A stretch of 64,000 nt of DNA. Source: CBDAPE01 sp965198325 (GTDB lineage Bacteria > Pseudomonadota > Alphaproteobacteria > UBA828 > JAPUJA01). Where the stretch lies: assembly GCA_965198325.1 (NCBI GenBank), contig CBDAPE010000012.1, positions 62,001-126,000 on the forward strand. Direction: 5' to 3'. Positions 19,639-28,313 of this stretch are shown piece by piece (position 1 is the stretch's first letter; each line of letters begins with the position of its first letter). Under the pieces are notes generated by a model. That model was not told the DNA's origin. It did not search any database and saw only the letters and a program-made list of their open reading frames with translations. Made by a program: the position numbers and the translations under genes.

Positions 19639-20658
19639 ATGGCACTCCCCGAGTACACCATGCGTCAGCTGCTGGAAGCTGGCGTGCATTTCGGTCACCA
19701 GACCCGGCGCTGGAATCCGAAGATGGAGCCCTTCATCTTCGGCAAGCGCAAGGGAATACACATCATCGATCTGGAGCAAACCGTCGTTCTGCTGCATCAA
19801 GCGCTGGTGGCGGCCCGAGATGTCGCCGCGAATGGCGGGCGGGTCCTCCTGGTGGGCACCAAGCGGCAGGCCTCGGAACCAATTGCCGAAGCGGCGAAGC
19901 GCTGTGGCCAGTATTATGTCAATCACCGCTGGCTCGGCGGCATGATGACGAACTGGAGCGCCATCTCCGATTCTATTCGGCATCTGACTCAGCTCGAGGA
20001 GCAGCTCGCCGACGAGAATCTGGGCTTCACGAAGAAGGAGACGTTGCGGCTCACGCGTCAGCGCGACAAGCTCGATCGTTCGCTTGGCGGCATTAAAGAC
20101 ATGGACGACCTGCCGGATATCATCATCGTGATCGATACCAACAAGGAAGACATCGCCGTTCGCGAGTCGGTCAAGTTGGGGATCCCCGTGATCGCTGTGG
20201 TCGACAGCAATTCCAACCCCTCGGACATCGCCTATCCGATTCCCGGCAACGACGATTCGATTCGCGCCATTCAGCTCTATTGCGACCTTATCGCCCGCGC
20301 CGTCCTGGATGGATTGCAGCAGGAAATGACAGCGCGCGGTGAAGATATCGGAGCGCTGGAGAGCACGCCGGCGGAAACACTCGATACCGGCGAGACAGCG
20401 AAGCCGCTCGTCGAAGCGACGGTCGAGGCACCGGCGGAGACTGCGCCGGCGACGCCCGCTCCTGCGCCGACGGCCGAGGCTCCGGCGGATGCCGCGCCCA
20501 CGAAGCCCACCCCCGAGCCGGCGGTTGCGGCTCCGGTGGATGCCGCGCCCGCGAAGCCCGCGGACGAGCCGGCAGCGCCCCCGGCAGTACCCGCGGCGGT
20601 AGATGCACAGGACGCGTCGAGCGGAGCGGCCGGTGAGCCGCAGGCCGAAGAGAGCTGA
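19639..20658 (+). CDS. rpsB: 30S ribosomal protein S2 with Ala/Pro-rich C-terminal extension
   Basis: Ribosomal protein S2 of the small subunit. The core (about residues 1-230) has the family segments YTMRQLLEAGVHFGHQTRRW, YVNHRWLGGMMTNW and GIPVIAVVDSNSNP. From about residue 255 to 339 there is an unusual low-complexity tail of Ala, Pro and Glu with repeated EAPADAAP- and PVDAAPAKP-like units, nearly 90 residues beyond the E. coli protein. tsf follows after three bases, the conserved rpsB-tsf operon. Confidence 0.97.
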   Translation: MALPEYTMRQLLEAGVHFGHQTRRWNPKMEPFIFGKRKGIHIIDLEQTVVLLHQALVAARDVAANGGRVLLVGTKRQASEPIAEAAKRCGQYYVNHRWLGGMMTNWSAISDSIRHLTQLEEQLADENLGFTKKETLRLTRQRDKLDRSLGGIKDMDDLPDIIIVIDTNKEDIAVRESVKLGIPVIAVVDSNSNPSDIAYPIPGNDDSIRAIQLYCDLIARAVLDGLQQEMTARGEDIGALESTPAETLDTGETAKPLVEATVEAPAETAPATPAPAPTAEAPADAAPTKPTPEPAVAAPVDAAPAKPADEPAAPPAVPAAVDAQDASSGAAGEPQAEES

Positions 20659-20661
20659 ACC

Positions 20662-21558
20662 ATGGCGGCGATCACGGCAGCCCTCGTCAAGGAACTCCGC
20701 GAGACGACCGGCGCGGGCATGATGGATTGCAAGGCGGCGCTCTCCGAAACCGGGGGCGACATGGAGGGCGCGGTCGACTGGCTGCGCAAGAACGGTCTGG
20801 CGGCCGCGGCGAAGAAAGCCGGACGGACCGCGACGGAAGGCCTCGTAGGAGTCACCGTCTTTGGTTCGAGCGGCGCCCTCGTCGAGGTCAATTCCGAGAC
20901 CGATTTCGTCGCCCGAAACGAGGTTTTCCAGGCTGCCGTCGCGACGATCACGGATCTTGCGCTCGAGGTCGGCGGCGATTTCGAAGCGCTCAAAAACGCT
21001 GCCTATCCAGGGAGTGGCGGCAGCGTCGACGAGGCCGTGACCAATCTGATCGCCACGATCGGCGAGAATATCGGCCTCCGCCGCGCCGACGGTCTTGTTG
21101 TCGAGACCGGCGTGGTCGCCAGCTACGTCCATGGAGGCATCGCCCCGAATATGGGGCGGATCGGCGTTCTCGTCGCCCTCGACTCGAGCGGCGACGGGGA
21201 CAAGCTGGCTGCCCTTGGGCACCAGCTGGCGATGCATGTCGCCGCCGCCAACCCACAGGCGCTCGCCGTGGACGACCTTGATCCGGCCGTGATTGAGCGG
21301 GAGCGCGCTATCCTGGCGGAGCAGGCCCGGGCGTCCGGCAAGCCCGACGAAATCGTCGCCAAGATGGTCGAGGGGCGTCTCAAGAAATTCTATCAAGACG
21401 CCGTGTTTCTCGAGCAGACCTACGTGATCGACGGCGAACGCCGGGTCGCCAAGGTTGTCGAAGACGCGGCCATCGAGCTCGCCGCACCGGTGACGATTGC
21501 CGGTTTCCTGCGCTTCGCCGTTGGCGAGGGCGTCGAGGCGGAAGCGGCCGACGGCTGA
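20662..21558 (+). CDS. tsf: translation elongation factor Ts
   Basis: Guanine-nucleotide exchange factor for EF-Tu. The N-terminal UBA-like domain holds the signature LRETTGAGMMDCKAAL, and the core signature EVNSETDFVARNEVF follows. Length (298 residues) is normal. ATG 20662 is three bases after the rpsB stop. Confidence 0.97.
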   Translation: MAAITAALVKELRETTGAGMMDCKAALSETGGDMEGAVDWLRKNGLAAAAKKAGRTATEGLVGVTVFGSSGALVEVNSETDFVARNEVFQAAVATITDLALEVGGDFEALKNAAYPGSGGSVDEAVTNLIATIGENIGLRRADGLVVETGVVASYVHGGIAPNMGRIGVLVALDSSGDGDKLAALGHQLAMHVAAANPQALAVDDLDPAVIERERAILAEQARASGKPDEIVAKMVEGRLKKFYQDAVFLEQTYVIDGERRVAKVVEDAAIELAAPVTIAGFLRFAVGEGVEAEAADG

Positions 21559-21709
21559 GAGTCCCGATGGTTGTTCCCCGGGCTGGCTTCGTTTTGCGTC
21601 CGTGGTGTATGGTCGGGGTGCCGCGGCGTCTAGCCCAGAGCGTTCCTGATCGAGCGATCCGCTCGGCTGTGCCAGTGGTGCGCCGGCCGGAGCGTTGACC
21701 CGATTGACC

Positions 21710-22435
21710 ATGACCCAAACGACGGATTATCGACGTGTGCTTCTCAAATTGTCCGGCGAGGCGCTGATGGACGATGGCGCGGGCGGTCTCGATGCCTCGA
21801 CCGTGGCGCGGATTGCTGGCGATATCGCCCAGGTCGGCGCACTCGGGGTCGAGGTCTGCGTCGTCATTGGCGGCGGTAATATCTTCAGGGGCGTCGCCGG
21901 AGCCGCCGCCGGCATTGATCGGGCGACCGCCGATCATATGGGGATGCTGGCGACTGTGATCAACGCCTTGGCACTCCAAAACGCGCTGGAGACGGCGGGC
22001 CGGGAATCCCGGGTCATGTCGGCGATCCCGATGACCTCGGTGTGCGAGCCCTACATCCGACGCCGCGCGGTTCGTCATATGGAGAAGGGCCGGGTAGTCG
22101 TCTTCGCGGCGGGGACCGGTAACCCGTTCTTTACCACCGATACGGCTGCCGCCCTGCGCGCGGCCGAAATGCGTGTCGACGCGCTCCTGAAGGGAACCCA
22201 AGTCGACGGCGTCTACTCGGCCGACCCGAAAGAAGACGCGAACGCTGAACGATTCGACGAATTGAGCTATATGGATGTGCTCTCGCGCGACCTGAAAGTC
22301 ATGGACGCCGCCGCGATCTCCCTTGCCCGGGAGAATATGATCCCGATTGTGGTATTCTCCATCCATAATCAGGGGGCGTTCGCCGAGATCTTGCAGGGCG
22401 ATGGCGCCTACACGATCATTCGAGGCGAGGGCTGA
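21710..22435 (+). CDS. pyrH: uridylate kinase
   Basis: UMP kinase of the amino-acid-kinase fold; makes UDP for pyrimidine nucleotide supply. Family segments are RVLLKLSGEALMD near the start, GGGNIFRG in the nucleotide-binding part and GTGNPFFTTDTAAALRA. ATG 21710 gives 241 residues, normal length; the frame extends five codons upstream without similarity. About 150 bases separate it from tsf and hold no gene that I can see. Confidence 0.96.
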   Translation: MTQTTDYRRVLLKLSGEALMDDGAGGLDASTVARIAGDIAQVGALGVEVCVVIGGGNIFRGVAGAAAGIDRATADHMGMLATVINALALQNALETAGRESRVMSAIPMTSVCEPYIRRRAVRHMEKGRVVVFAAGTGNPFFTTDTAAALRAAEMRVDALLKGTQVDGVYSADPKEDANAERFDELSYMDVLSRDLKVMDAAAISLARENMIPIVVFSIHNQGAFAEILQGDGAYTIIRGEG

Positions 22436-22438
22436 CCC

Positions 22439-22996
22439 GTGGCGGACCCGGACGTTGACGACATCGAACGGCGCATGAACGGCGCCATTGAGGTCTTGCG
22501 CAAGGAATATGCGGGCCTGCGAACTGGCCGGGCGTCGATCGGCCTGCTCGACCCGATCGTCGTCGTCGCCTACGACTCCGCGATGCCGCTGAATCAGGTT
22601 GCGACGGTCGGCGCCCCGGATGCGCGGATGCTGAGCGTCCAGGTCTGGGACAAGTCTCTCGTCAAAGCCGTCGAGAAGGCGATTCTGGAAGCGGATCTCG
22701 GACTCAATCCTGCGATCGAGGGTCAGCTGATCCGCTTGCCAATTCCCGAACTTAATGAAGAGCGCCGGTTGGAACTCGTCAAGCTGGCCGGCAAATACGC
22801 GGAGCAGGCCAAGGTGGCGGTGCGCAACGTTCGCCACCACGGTATGGACGATGTCAAGCACATGGAGAAGGCAGGCGAAATGAGCCAGGACGATCACAAG
22901 TTCTGGGCGGACGAAATCCAGCGCCTGACGGATACGGCGGTCAAGGAGATCGACGAGCTCTACGAGTCGCGCCAGACAGACATCATGCAGGTCTGA
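22439..22996 (+). CDS. frr: ribosome recycling factor
   Basis: Releases ribosomes from mRNA after termination together with EF-G. The 185-residue protein has the family hallmark EYAGLRTGRAS near residue 25 and the C-terminal helix region KEIDELYESRQTDIMQV. The start is GTG 22439, three bases after the pyrH stop. uppS starts one base after the frr stop. Confidence 0.97.
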   Translation: MADPDVDDIERRMNGAIEVLRKEYAGLRTGRASIGLLDPIVVVAYDSAMPLNQVATVGAPDARMLSVQVWDKSLVKAVEKAILEADLGLNPAIEGQLIRLPIPELNEERRLELVKLAGKYAEQAKVAVRNVRHHGMDDVKHMEKAGEMSQDDHKFWADEIQRLTDTAVKEIDELYESRQTDIMQV

Positions 22997-22997
22997 G

Positions 22998-23735
22998 ATG
23001 ATCGAGACCGCGCAAACCATCGGCGCCGACGCGCGCTGGCCCCAACATGTCGCCGTGATCATGGACGGTAATGGTCGCTGGGCGAAATTGCGGCATTTGC
23101 CGCGCGTCATGGGACATCGAAAGGGTGCCGAAGCCGTGCGCGAGCTCGTGCGGAGCTGCAAGGATCTCAACATCCCCTTTGTCACGATCTATGCGTTCTC
23201 TTCGGAGAACTGGAAACGCTCGGCCACCGAAGTCAAGGACCTGATGGCCTTGCTGCGGCTCTACCTCCAGCAGGAGATTGCCGAGCTTCACCGGGAGGGG
23301 GTCCGGATCCGGTTCATCGGCGATCGGTCGCGCCTTGCACGGGATATCATAGCGATGATCGACTCCGCCGAAGACCTGACGCGGGAGAACCTCAACCTGA
23401 CGCTTTCCATCGCGCTGAATTACGGGAGTCGGAGTGAAATCGTTTCCGCGACGCGCCGGATCGCCGAGGACGTTCGGTCCGGCCGACTCGATCCAGACGG
23501 GATCGACGAGGGCTGCTTCTCGGGCTATCTCGATACGGCGGAGCTGCCGGATCCCGATCTGATGATCCGGACAAGCGGTGAACAGCGCCTAAGCAACTTC
23601 CTCCTGTGGCAATCCGCTTACACGGAGCTGGTCTTCGTCCCGACCTTGTGGCCCGATTTCGACCGGAACCAGCTCCTTGAGGCGATCGAGGAATATCAAC
23701 GCCGCGAGCGCCGCTACGGCGGGACGAGTGGGTGA
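22998..23735 (+). CDS. uppS: isoprenyl (undecaprenyl) diphosphate synthase
   Basis: Cis-prenyltransferase that makes the C55 lipid carrier for cell-wall synthesis. The catalytic segment HVAVIMDGNGRWAK (Asp about residue 23), then AFSSENWKR, and the C-terminal signature PDLMIRTSGEQRLSNFLLWQ are present. 245 residues, normal length. It overlaps the cdsA start. Confidence 0.96.
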   Translation: MIETAQTIGADARWPQHVAVIMDGNGRWAKLRHLPRVMGHRKGAEAVRELVRSCKDLNIPFVTIYAFSSENWKRSATEVKDLMALLRLYLQQEIAELHREGVRIRFIGDRSRLARDIIAMIDSAEDLTRENLNLTLSIALNYGSRSEIVSATRRIAEDVRSGRLDPDGIDEGCFSGYLDTAELPDPDLMIRTSGEQRLSNFLLWQSAYTELVFVPTLWPDFDRNQLLEAIEEYQRRERRYGGTSG

Positions 23736-24564
23736 AGTGGCGTCGGGCGCGCTTGCTGCGCGCGCGATATCAGGCCTCGTCCTCGCAGCATTCGGTCTAG
23801 GGGTCGCTTGGCTTGGTGGCATTGTCTTTGCCGGAGTCATCGGCGCCGTCCTCACCCTTTTGATCATTGAAACCGATCGGCTGGATGGCCGTGCACGACC
23901 GGGCGTCGCGGCTTGTCTTGCGGTCGGATCCGTCGGAGTCTGCTTGGCACTGGCCGTCACGGATCACTATTGGCTCGCCCTTGGCACGGTTGGCGGCGGC
24001 GCGGGGCTGGTCCTTGTTGTTGGGGGTCTGTCCGGATTGAGGGGCCGGTGGCATGTCGCAGTCGTATCCCTGACGGCGTCGATTGCCGGTCTTGCGTTGT
24101 ACTGGCTGCGTGAGGCGGGCGGCGGTTGGCCCGTGATCTTCTGGTTTTTCGCCGTGATTTGGGCGACCGACACGGGTGCCTACGTGACCGGTCGAATTGT
24201 CGGCGGTGCCCAACTGGCACCGACGATAAGTCCGAACAAGACATGGGCCGGCGCGATCGGGGGATTGGCCCTGGGCACGGGCGTCGGCGCTGCCGTCGGA
24301 ATTTTGATCTGCGCGGCGGCGAGCGACGCCGCCTGTCCGTCCCTCGCGTTCATCTTGCCGCTCGCGGTCGCCCTTTCGCTCATGGGGCAGGTTGGCGATC
24401 TGGCCGAATCCGCCTTCAAACGCTATATCGGCGTGAAAGACAGCGGTCGACTGATTCCGGGCCACGGCGGCATTCTCGATCGCCTCGACAGCATGCTCGC
24501 CGCCGCTCCGGTGTTCGGACTGGTGATTTACCTCACCGGAAACGCCGTTTGGGGCGGTTCGTGA
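23728..24564 (+). CDS. cdsA: phosphatidate cytidylyltransferase
   Basis: Makes CDP-diacylglycerol from phosphatidate and CTP at the inner membrane. Multiple hydrophobic helices are present, with DTGAYVTGRIVGG and the family signature KRYIGVKDSGRLIPGHGG followed by ILDRLDS near the C-terminus. The likely start is GTG 23728, overlapping uppS by eight bases (GTG 23737 is an alternative). In related genomes dxr and rseP usually follow; here the cluster stops at an IS5-family element. Confidence 0.94.
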   Translation: MGEVASGALAARAISGLVLAAFGLGVAWLGGIVFAGVIGAVLTLLIIETDRLDGRARPGVAACLAVGSVGVCLALAVTDHYWLALGTVGGGAGLVLVVGGLSGLRGRWHVAVVSLTASIAGLALYWLREAGGGWPVIFWFFAVIWATDTGAYVTGRIVGGAQLAPTISPNKTWAGAIGGLALGTGVGAAVGILICAAASDAACPSLAFILPLAVALSLMGQVGDLAESAFKRYIGVKDSGRLIPGHGGILDRLDSMLAAAPVFGLVIYLTGNAVWGGS

Positions 24565-24659
24565 ATGACTGGCGGGTTGTCTGAATTAGGGTCTGTTGAG
24601 ATTCAGGATTCCCAAAACCTTTAATTTGTGATTCAAGCTTTCTTTTACAGGAGGTTTGA

Positions 24660-25013
24660 ATGATCGAAGAGCGTTTTATCATCACGGATCGTCAATGGGC
24701 GTTGATTGAGCGGCATTGTCTGGGCAAGAAGAGTGACCCCGGCCGTACTGGCGGGGATGGGCGGTTGTTTCTGGAGGCCGTGCTGTGGATTGCGCGCACT
24801 GGAAGCCCGTGGCGTGATTTGCCGCCCGGTTTCGGGAATTGGAATACGCTATTCAAGCGTTTTCGCCACTGGGTCAAGGCGGATGTTTTCAAACGGATAT
24901 TTGATGTCGTGTCGGATGAAGCGGATATGGAGTTCGCAATGATTGACGGCACGATTGTCAGGGTCCACCGCCACGGCCAGGGCGCAAAAGGGGGGCTCAG
25001 AGCCAGGCCATAG
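24660..25013 (+). CDS. IS5-family transposase, first frame (orfA)
   Basis: 117-residue N-terminal half of an IS427-group transposase: ITDRQWALIERHCLGKKSDP, then LWIARTGSPWRDLPPGFGNW, then the first catalytic aspartate in EFAMIDGTIVRVHRHG. The frame ends soon after the Gly-rich G-A-K-G-G segment near residue 110, where these elements shift frame to make the fused transposase. An A/G-rich run is present at 24984-24997. Confidence 0.9.
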   Translation: MIEERFIITDRQWALIERHCLGKKSDPGRTGGDGRLFLEAVLWIARTGSPWRDLPPGFGNWNTLFKRFRHWVKADVFKRIFDVVSDEADMEFAMIDGTIVRVHRHGQGAKGGLRARP

Positions 25014-25417
25014 GCAAGTCAAGGGGCGGTCTGACGACCAATATCCTGGCCCTCACTGATAGCTTGGGCAATCTGGTGCGCTTTGTTCTGATGCCTGGAC
25101 AACGACACGATAGCGTAGGCGTTGCCCCGCTCATCAGAGACCTCGATTTCGGCGGCCTGATTGCCGACAAGGCGTTCGACGCGAACTGGATCGTTGAGGC
25201 TATGAACGCGCGCGGGGCGCAAATCGTGATCTCACAGCGCCCGCAGCGTCTCCAGCCACTGGACATTGATGACGAGATCTATAAATGGCGCCGCTTGATC
25301 GAAAACTTCTTCTGTAAACTCAAGGAGTTCAAACGCATCGCCCTGCGAAGCGACAAAACCGACGAAAGCTTCGAGGCCATGATTTATGCTTGCTCCGCAA
25401 TCATCAATTCACGATGA
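24990..25417 (+). CDS. IS5-family transposase, second frame (orfB)
   Basis: C-terminal half of the same transposase in another frame. Read from the frameshift region it gives SRGGLTTNILALTDSLGN, then the second aspartate in GGLIADKAFDANWIVEAM and the terminal part IYKWRRLIENFFCKLKEFKR with the catalytic glutamate. The first in-frame start is only at 25064, so production as an orfA-orfB fusion by frameshifting is likely. Start coordinate is approximate. Confidence 0.8.
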
Positions 25418-25430
25418 ATCTCAACAGACC

Positions 25431-26709
25431 CTAATCGGCTCCCTGCAAGTCAGCGGCCACGCGCTCGGCCTCGGTCAAGACACGAAGCAGATCGCCGCCC
25501 CACAATTTCGCGATGTCGGGTTCCGAATAGCCTCGGCGAACCAGTTCGAGCGTGACGTTGAAACTTTCGCCCGCGTGACGCCAGCGCGCTATGCCGCCGC
25601 CTCCACCGAAATCCGAACTGAGCCCCACATGGTCGATGCCGATGAGCCCGACCATATAGTCAATGTGATCGACGAGGTTGGCCACCGAGGGTACGGGCCA
25701 ACGGCTCATCAGCTCCGCGTAGGCGCTTTGTAAGCCAGTCGGCGCTCCTCGTCGAGTTCCCACGCCCGCCAGTCGGCGTAATCGATCAGATCCCATTCCT
25801 CGTGGAATGCCCGGTCAGCTTCGATCTGGTCGGGTGGCATCTGGGCGACATAGCTGGGATGGGCCACCGTTTGTACGACACCATTGTTCGCCTCAATGGC
25901 TCGAAGTGCTCGTCGTCGAGATTGCGGGGGATGTCGACCAACGCCCGGGCGTTGGAGTGCGACGCGATAACCGGCGACGCCGACATGGTGATCGTGGCGA
26001 ACATCGTCTGCCGCTCTGCGTGGGAGATGTCGACCACGATTCCCGGACGGTTCATCTCGGCAATCACCGACCGTCCGAATTCGGTGAGTCCGCCATGCTC
26101 GTGCATCTCGTCGCCGAGTTCGGGGTCTGGGACGGCGCTGTCGCCAATCGCGTTGTGGCCATTGTGGACAAGCGTCATGTAACGCGCACCCAACCCCCGG
26201 TAATGCGCAAGCAGGGCGACGCTCTCACCGATCACGTAGCCGTTTTTGACGCCAATCATCGCAACCAGTTTGCCGTCGTCGTGGATCGCGCGTGCGTCCG
26301 CAGCGGTCGCCACAAGGCCGATTTTATCCGGATAGCGTTCGACCATGCTCCGGATCGCCGCGACCTTGATCTGCGCGTCGGTTTCGGCGCGGGCGTAGGC
26401 GTCGATATCACGCTCCTTCTGACCCACGTAGACGACGAAAAAGCCGCCGTCGAGCCCACCGGCTTGGAGCTTGGGCAGATCGACTTGCCACGTACCGTCG
26501 AGTCCCGGATCCGCAAGGTCGCTGCCGAAGACGAAGGGGATGTCGATGTGGGAGTCGATGGTGAAGGTCCGTTCGTGGATGGCCATGGCCTCGACCGAAA
26601 GCGGATCCGCCGTTACCCCGCCGCCGGCGGAGGCCGGCGCGACAAGCCCACCGCCAAGGACCGTCGCCAGGAGCATTGCGACAACCACACGGGCGATACG
26701 GCCTGCCAC
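25431..26709 (-). pseudogene. membrane dipeptidase (peptidase M19), frameshifted
   Basis: An exported M19 zinc dipeptidase. Signal peptide MAGRIARVVVAMLLATVLGG; metal-site motif IDSHIDIPF; later DISHAE and SHSNARALVDIPRNLDDE. The frame is lost near 25905, where the next frame gives the expected NNGVVQTVAHPSYVAQMPP, and again near 25750, where a third frame gives SVANLVDHIDYMVGLIGID and AKLWGGDLLRVL to the end. Each break looks like one missing base. The stop TAG is formed by the TA duplication plus the first base of the IS5 element; without the IS it would be TAA. Sequencing error cannot be excluded, but two breaks favour a pseudogene. Confidence 0.85.
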
Positions 26710-26723
26710 CGGGGAAACCCCTA

Positions 26724-27512
26724 CTAGGTGTTGCGCAATTCGCGCAGATGGAGGAACACCGAACTCGGATCGGGGTTCGCCGACAGGTCGGGAAACGACT
26801 CACGCAGCCGGGCAATGATCGAGGCGTTGGTGAGCCGGAAAAAACTGTTGATCTCTTTCTCCAGCTCAAGGGTTGTCACGAGCGCGGCAGCGGGGTCCTG
26901 GTCTTCGATCTCGCCGAGGGGCGCCGTGGCGCGGGCATTGTCGGGTTCCCGGTCGAGGGTGAACTGCAGGTTGTTCGCGATGTAGTCGTGGCCTGGATAA
27001 ATCAGGGTGTCGTCCGCAAGCCCAGCGAGCTGCGTTGCGAAGGTGGTGTAAAGCTCGTTTGGGTGCCCGCCATTGTGGCAGTTGCCCGCACCGGCATTGA
27101 AGAGTGTGTCGCCGCAGAACAGCGCCGGCCGGTCGGTATGCGACAGCAGGCAGACATGGCTCATGGTGTGACCGGGCGTGTCGAGCGTCTCGAGCTCGAC
27201 GTGTCGACCAACCCGGGTCACATCGCCCGCCGTCAGGCCGCGATCGATGCCGGGAATCTTGCCTTTGGCATTGGCGTGGGCGACTAGGCGAGCGCCCGTC
27301 GCGTCGATCATAGCGGCATTGCCGCCGGTGTGATCGCCGTGTTCATGGGTGTTGAGAACCTGTGCGATCGTCCAGCCCCGCCGTTTTGCCTGGGCGAGGC
27401 ACTTGCGGTGATCGAGCGGGTCGATCGCGAGCACTTCGCCAGTTTCCGGGCAGGCGATCAGATAATTGAAATTGCGGTAGGCGTTCCCTGTCCAAATCTG
27501 CTCGACGATCAT
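26724..27512 (-). CDS. gloB: glyoxalase II-like metallo-beta-lactamase-fold hydrolase
   Basis: Probably a hydroxyacylglutathione hydrolase (hydrolyses S-lactoylglutathione and similar thioesters). Metal motif THEHGDHTGG, then DTPGHTMSHVCLL and FCGDTLFNAGAGNC; the C-terminal YPGHDYIANNLQFTLDREPD matches GloB-type sequences. I chose ATG 27512 (MIVEQIWTGNAYRNF), the usual start of the fold, giving 262 residues; the frame is open 37 codons further upstream. Substrate is inferred from family only. Confidence 0.78.
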   Translation of the reverse strand: MIVEQIWTGNAYRNFNYLIACPETGEVLAIDPLDHRKCLAQAKRRGWTIAQVLNTHEHGDHTGGNAAMIDATGARLVAHANAKGKIPGIDRGLTAGDVTRVGRHVELETLDTPGHTMSHVCLLSHTDRPALFCGDTLFNAGAGNCHNGGHPNELYTTFATQLAGLADDTLIYPGHDYIANNLQFTLDREPDNARATAPLGEIEDQDPAAALVTTLELEKEINSFFRLTNASIIARLRESFPDLSANPDPSSVFLHLRELRNT

Positions 27513-27632
27513 GCAGCGTGGCCTCCCAGTCGGTTCAACGATATCGTCCTTGTAGTCGTTAATCAGCGCTAATAATTCGTCGGTCTCGTGCTTACCTCGA
27601 TCGCTCGTCGTCAACGCGGCCACGGGGGCTTG

Positions 27633-27752
27633 GTCAAGTTAACCGGATTCACTCCGAAATCTCGGTAAATTGTCGATGGCTGCTCTACGCGATTTCAATA
27701 GCTTAGCCTCATGGAGAAATGCCAAAAACAGCCTACAATCGGTTAACTTGAC
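27633..27752. repeat. 120-base element with 13-bp terminal inverted repeats (MITE-like)
   Basis: GTCAAGTTAACCG at 27633-27645 is the exact reverse complement of CGGTTAACTTGAC at 27740-27752. The interior is AT-rich and has no gene. Length and perfect ends resemble a non-autonomous miniature transposon; no convincing target duplication is visible, so the mobile origin is inferred. Confidence 0.5.
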
Positions 27753-28030
27753 TGCGAGGATCCTTTCTCGGGAAGCAGCCCTGTTCTGAGATGCTTCGCG
27801 TCGTCGCTGCCTTGGGTGGTCTGACCCATAATATGACCGACTTCGTGTCTTTGCATTGACGTGTCGGCCACCCGAGCGGCGCCGTAGTGCCTCGCCGGCC
27901 AGGTGGGCAGTGACCTAATAGGAGCCTGATCCACCAGGTCCCATCGCAGTCCTGTCCTTCCCGCCTGACCAGCGAGTCGGACCATCGACCATGTGAAGGG
28001 ATCAACAATCATGCCTGGCATCGCACTCCA
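27753..28030. other. gene-free stretch with no recognisable feature
   Basis: Between the inverted-repeat element and the left IS6 remnant. Open frames exist on the minus strand (up to about 115 codons) but their products have no recognisable motif and a composition typical of chance frames. Probably decayed mobile DNA. Confidence 0.5.
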
Positions 28031-28178
28031 ACGCCACGACGTCATCTGATTTCCCCAAAAAAACATTGCGCCGGTTTCGCAACCACGCAATGGACCTGTG
28101 GCAAACCGCCGCCGCTGCCACTTGAGCTTGAGTTCTATGCCAATTCACGTCACGGCCGTTCAATAACGTGACAATACC
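28031..28178 (+). pseudogene. remnant of an IS6-family 3' end (left copy)
   Basis: About 148 bases similar to 30148-30290, the end of the IS6-like transposase and its downstream end. Shared runs include GCGCCGGTTTCGCAACCACG and GGCCGTTCAATAACGTGA. It has several substitutions and an insertion (extra bases near 28036). Orientation is the same as the right copy, so the two flank the XRE/unknown pair as direct repeats. Confidence 0.8.
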
Positions 28179-28313
28179 GTTTCAGCCCCCACCCGCTGCG
28201 TACCGGCTTTCCAAGAACTGCAAAAAGGCGGGTGGCGACATCAATCGATGGCGCCGCCCGAAAGTACTGAGAGACGGGAAGATCGTTTTCTTCACCGCGG
28301 CCCGGACGCGAAC

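Larger units (their letters stand above)
24587..25433 (+). mobile_element. IS5-family (IS427-group) insertion sequence with TA target duplication
   Basis: The element spans 24589-25431 (843 bases) with 17-bp terminal inverted repeats, GGGTCTGTTGAGATTCA at the left and its complement at the right. A TA dinucleotide flanks it on both sides (24587-24588; 25432-25433). Two overlapping frames encode the transposase, as in the IS427 group. It separates cdsA from the convergent dipeptidase pseudogene. Confidence 0.92.

Noticed and set aside
25700..25950. Programmed frameshifting in the M19 dipeptidase
   Set aside because: Two separate shifts at sites without slippery runs, in a family not known for it; decay or read error is simpler.
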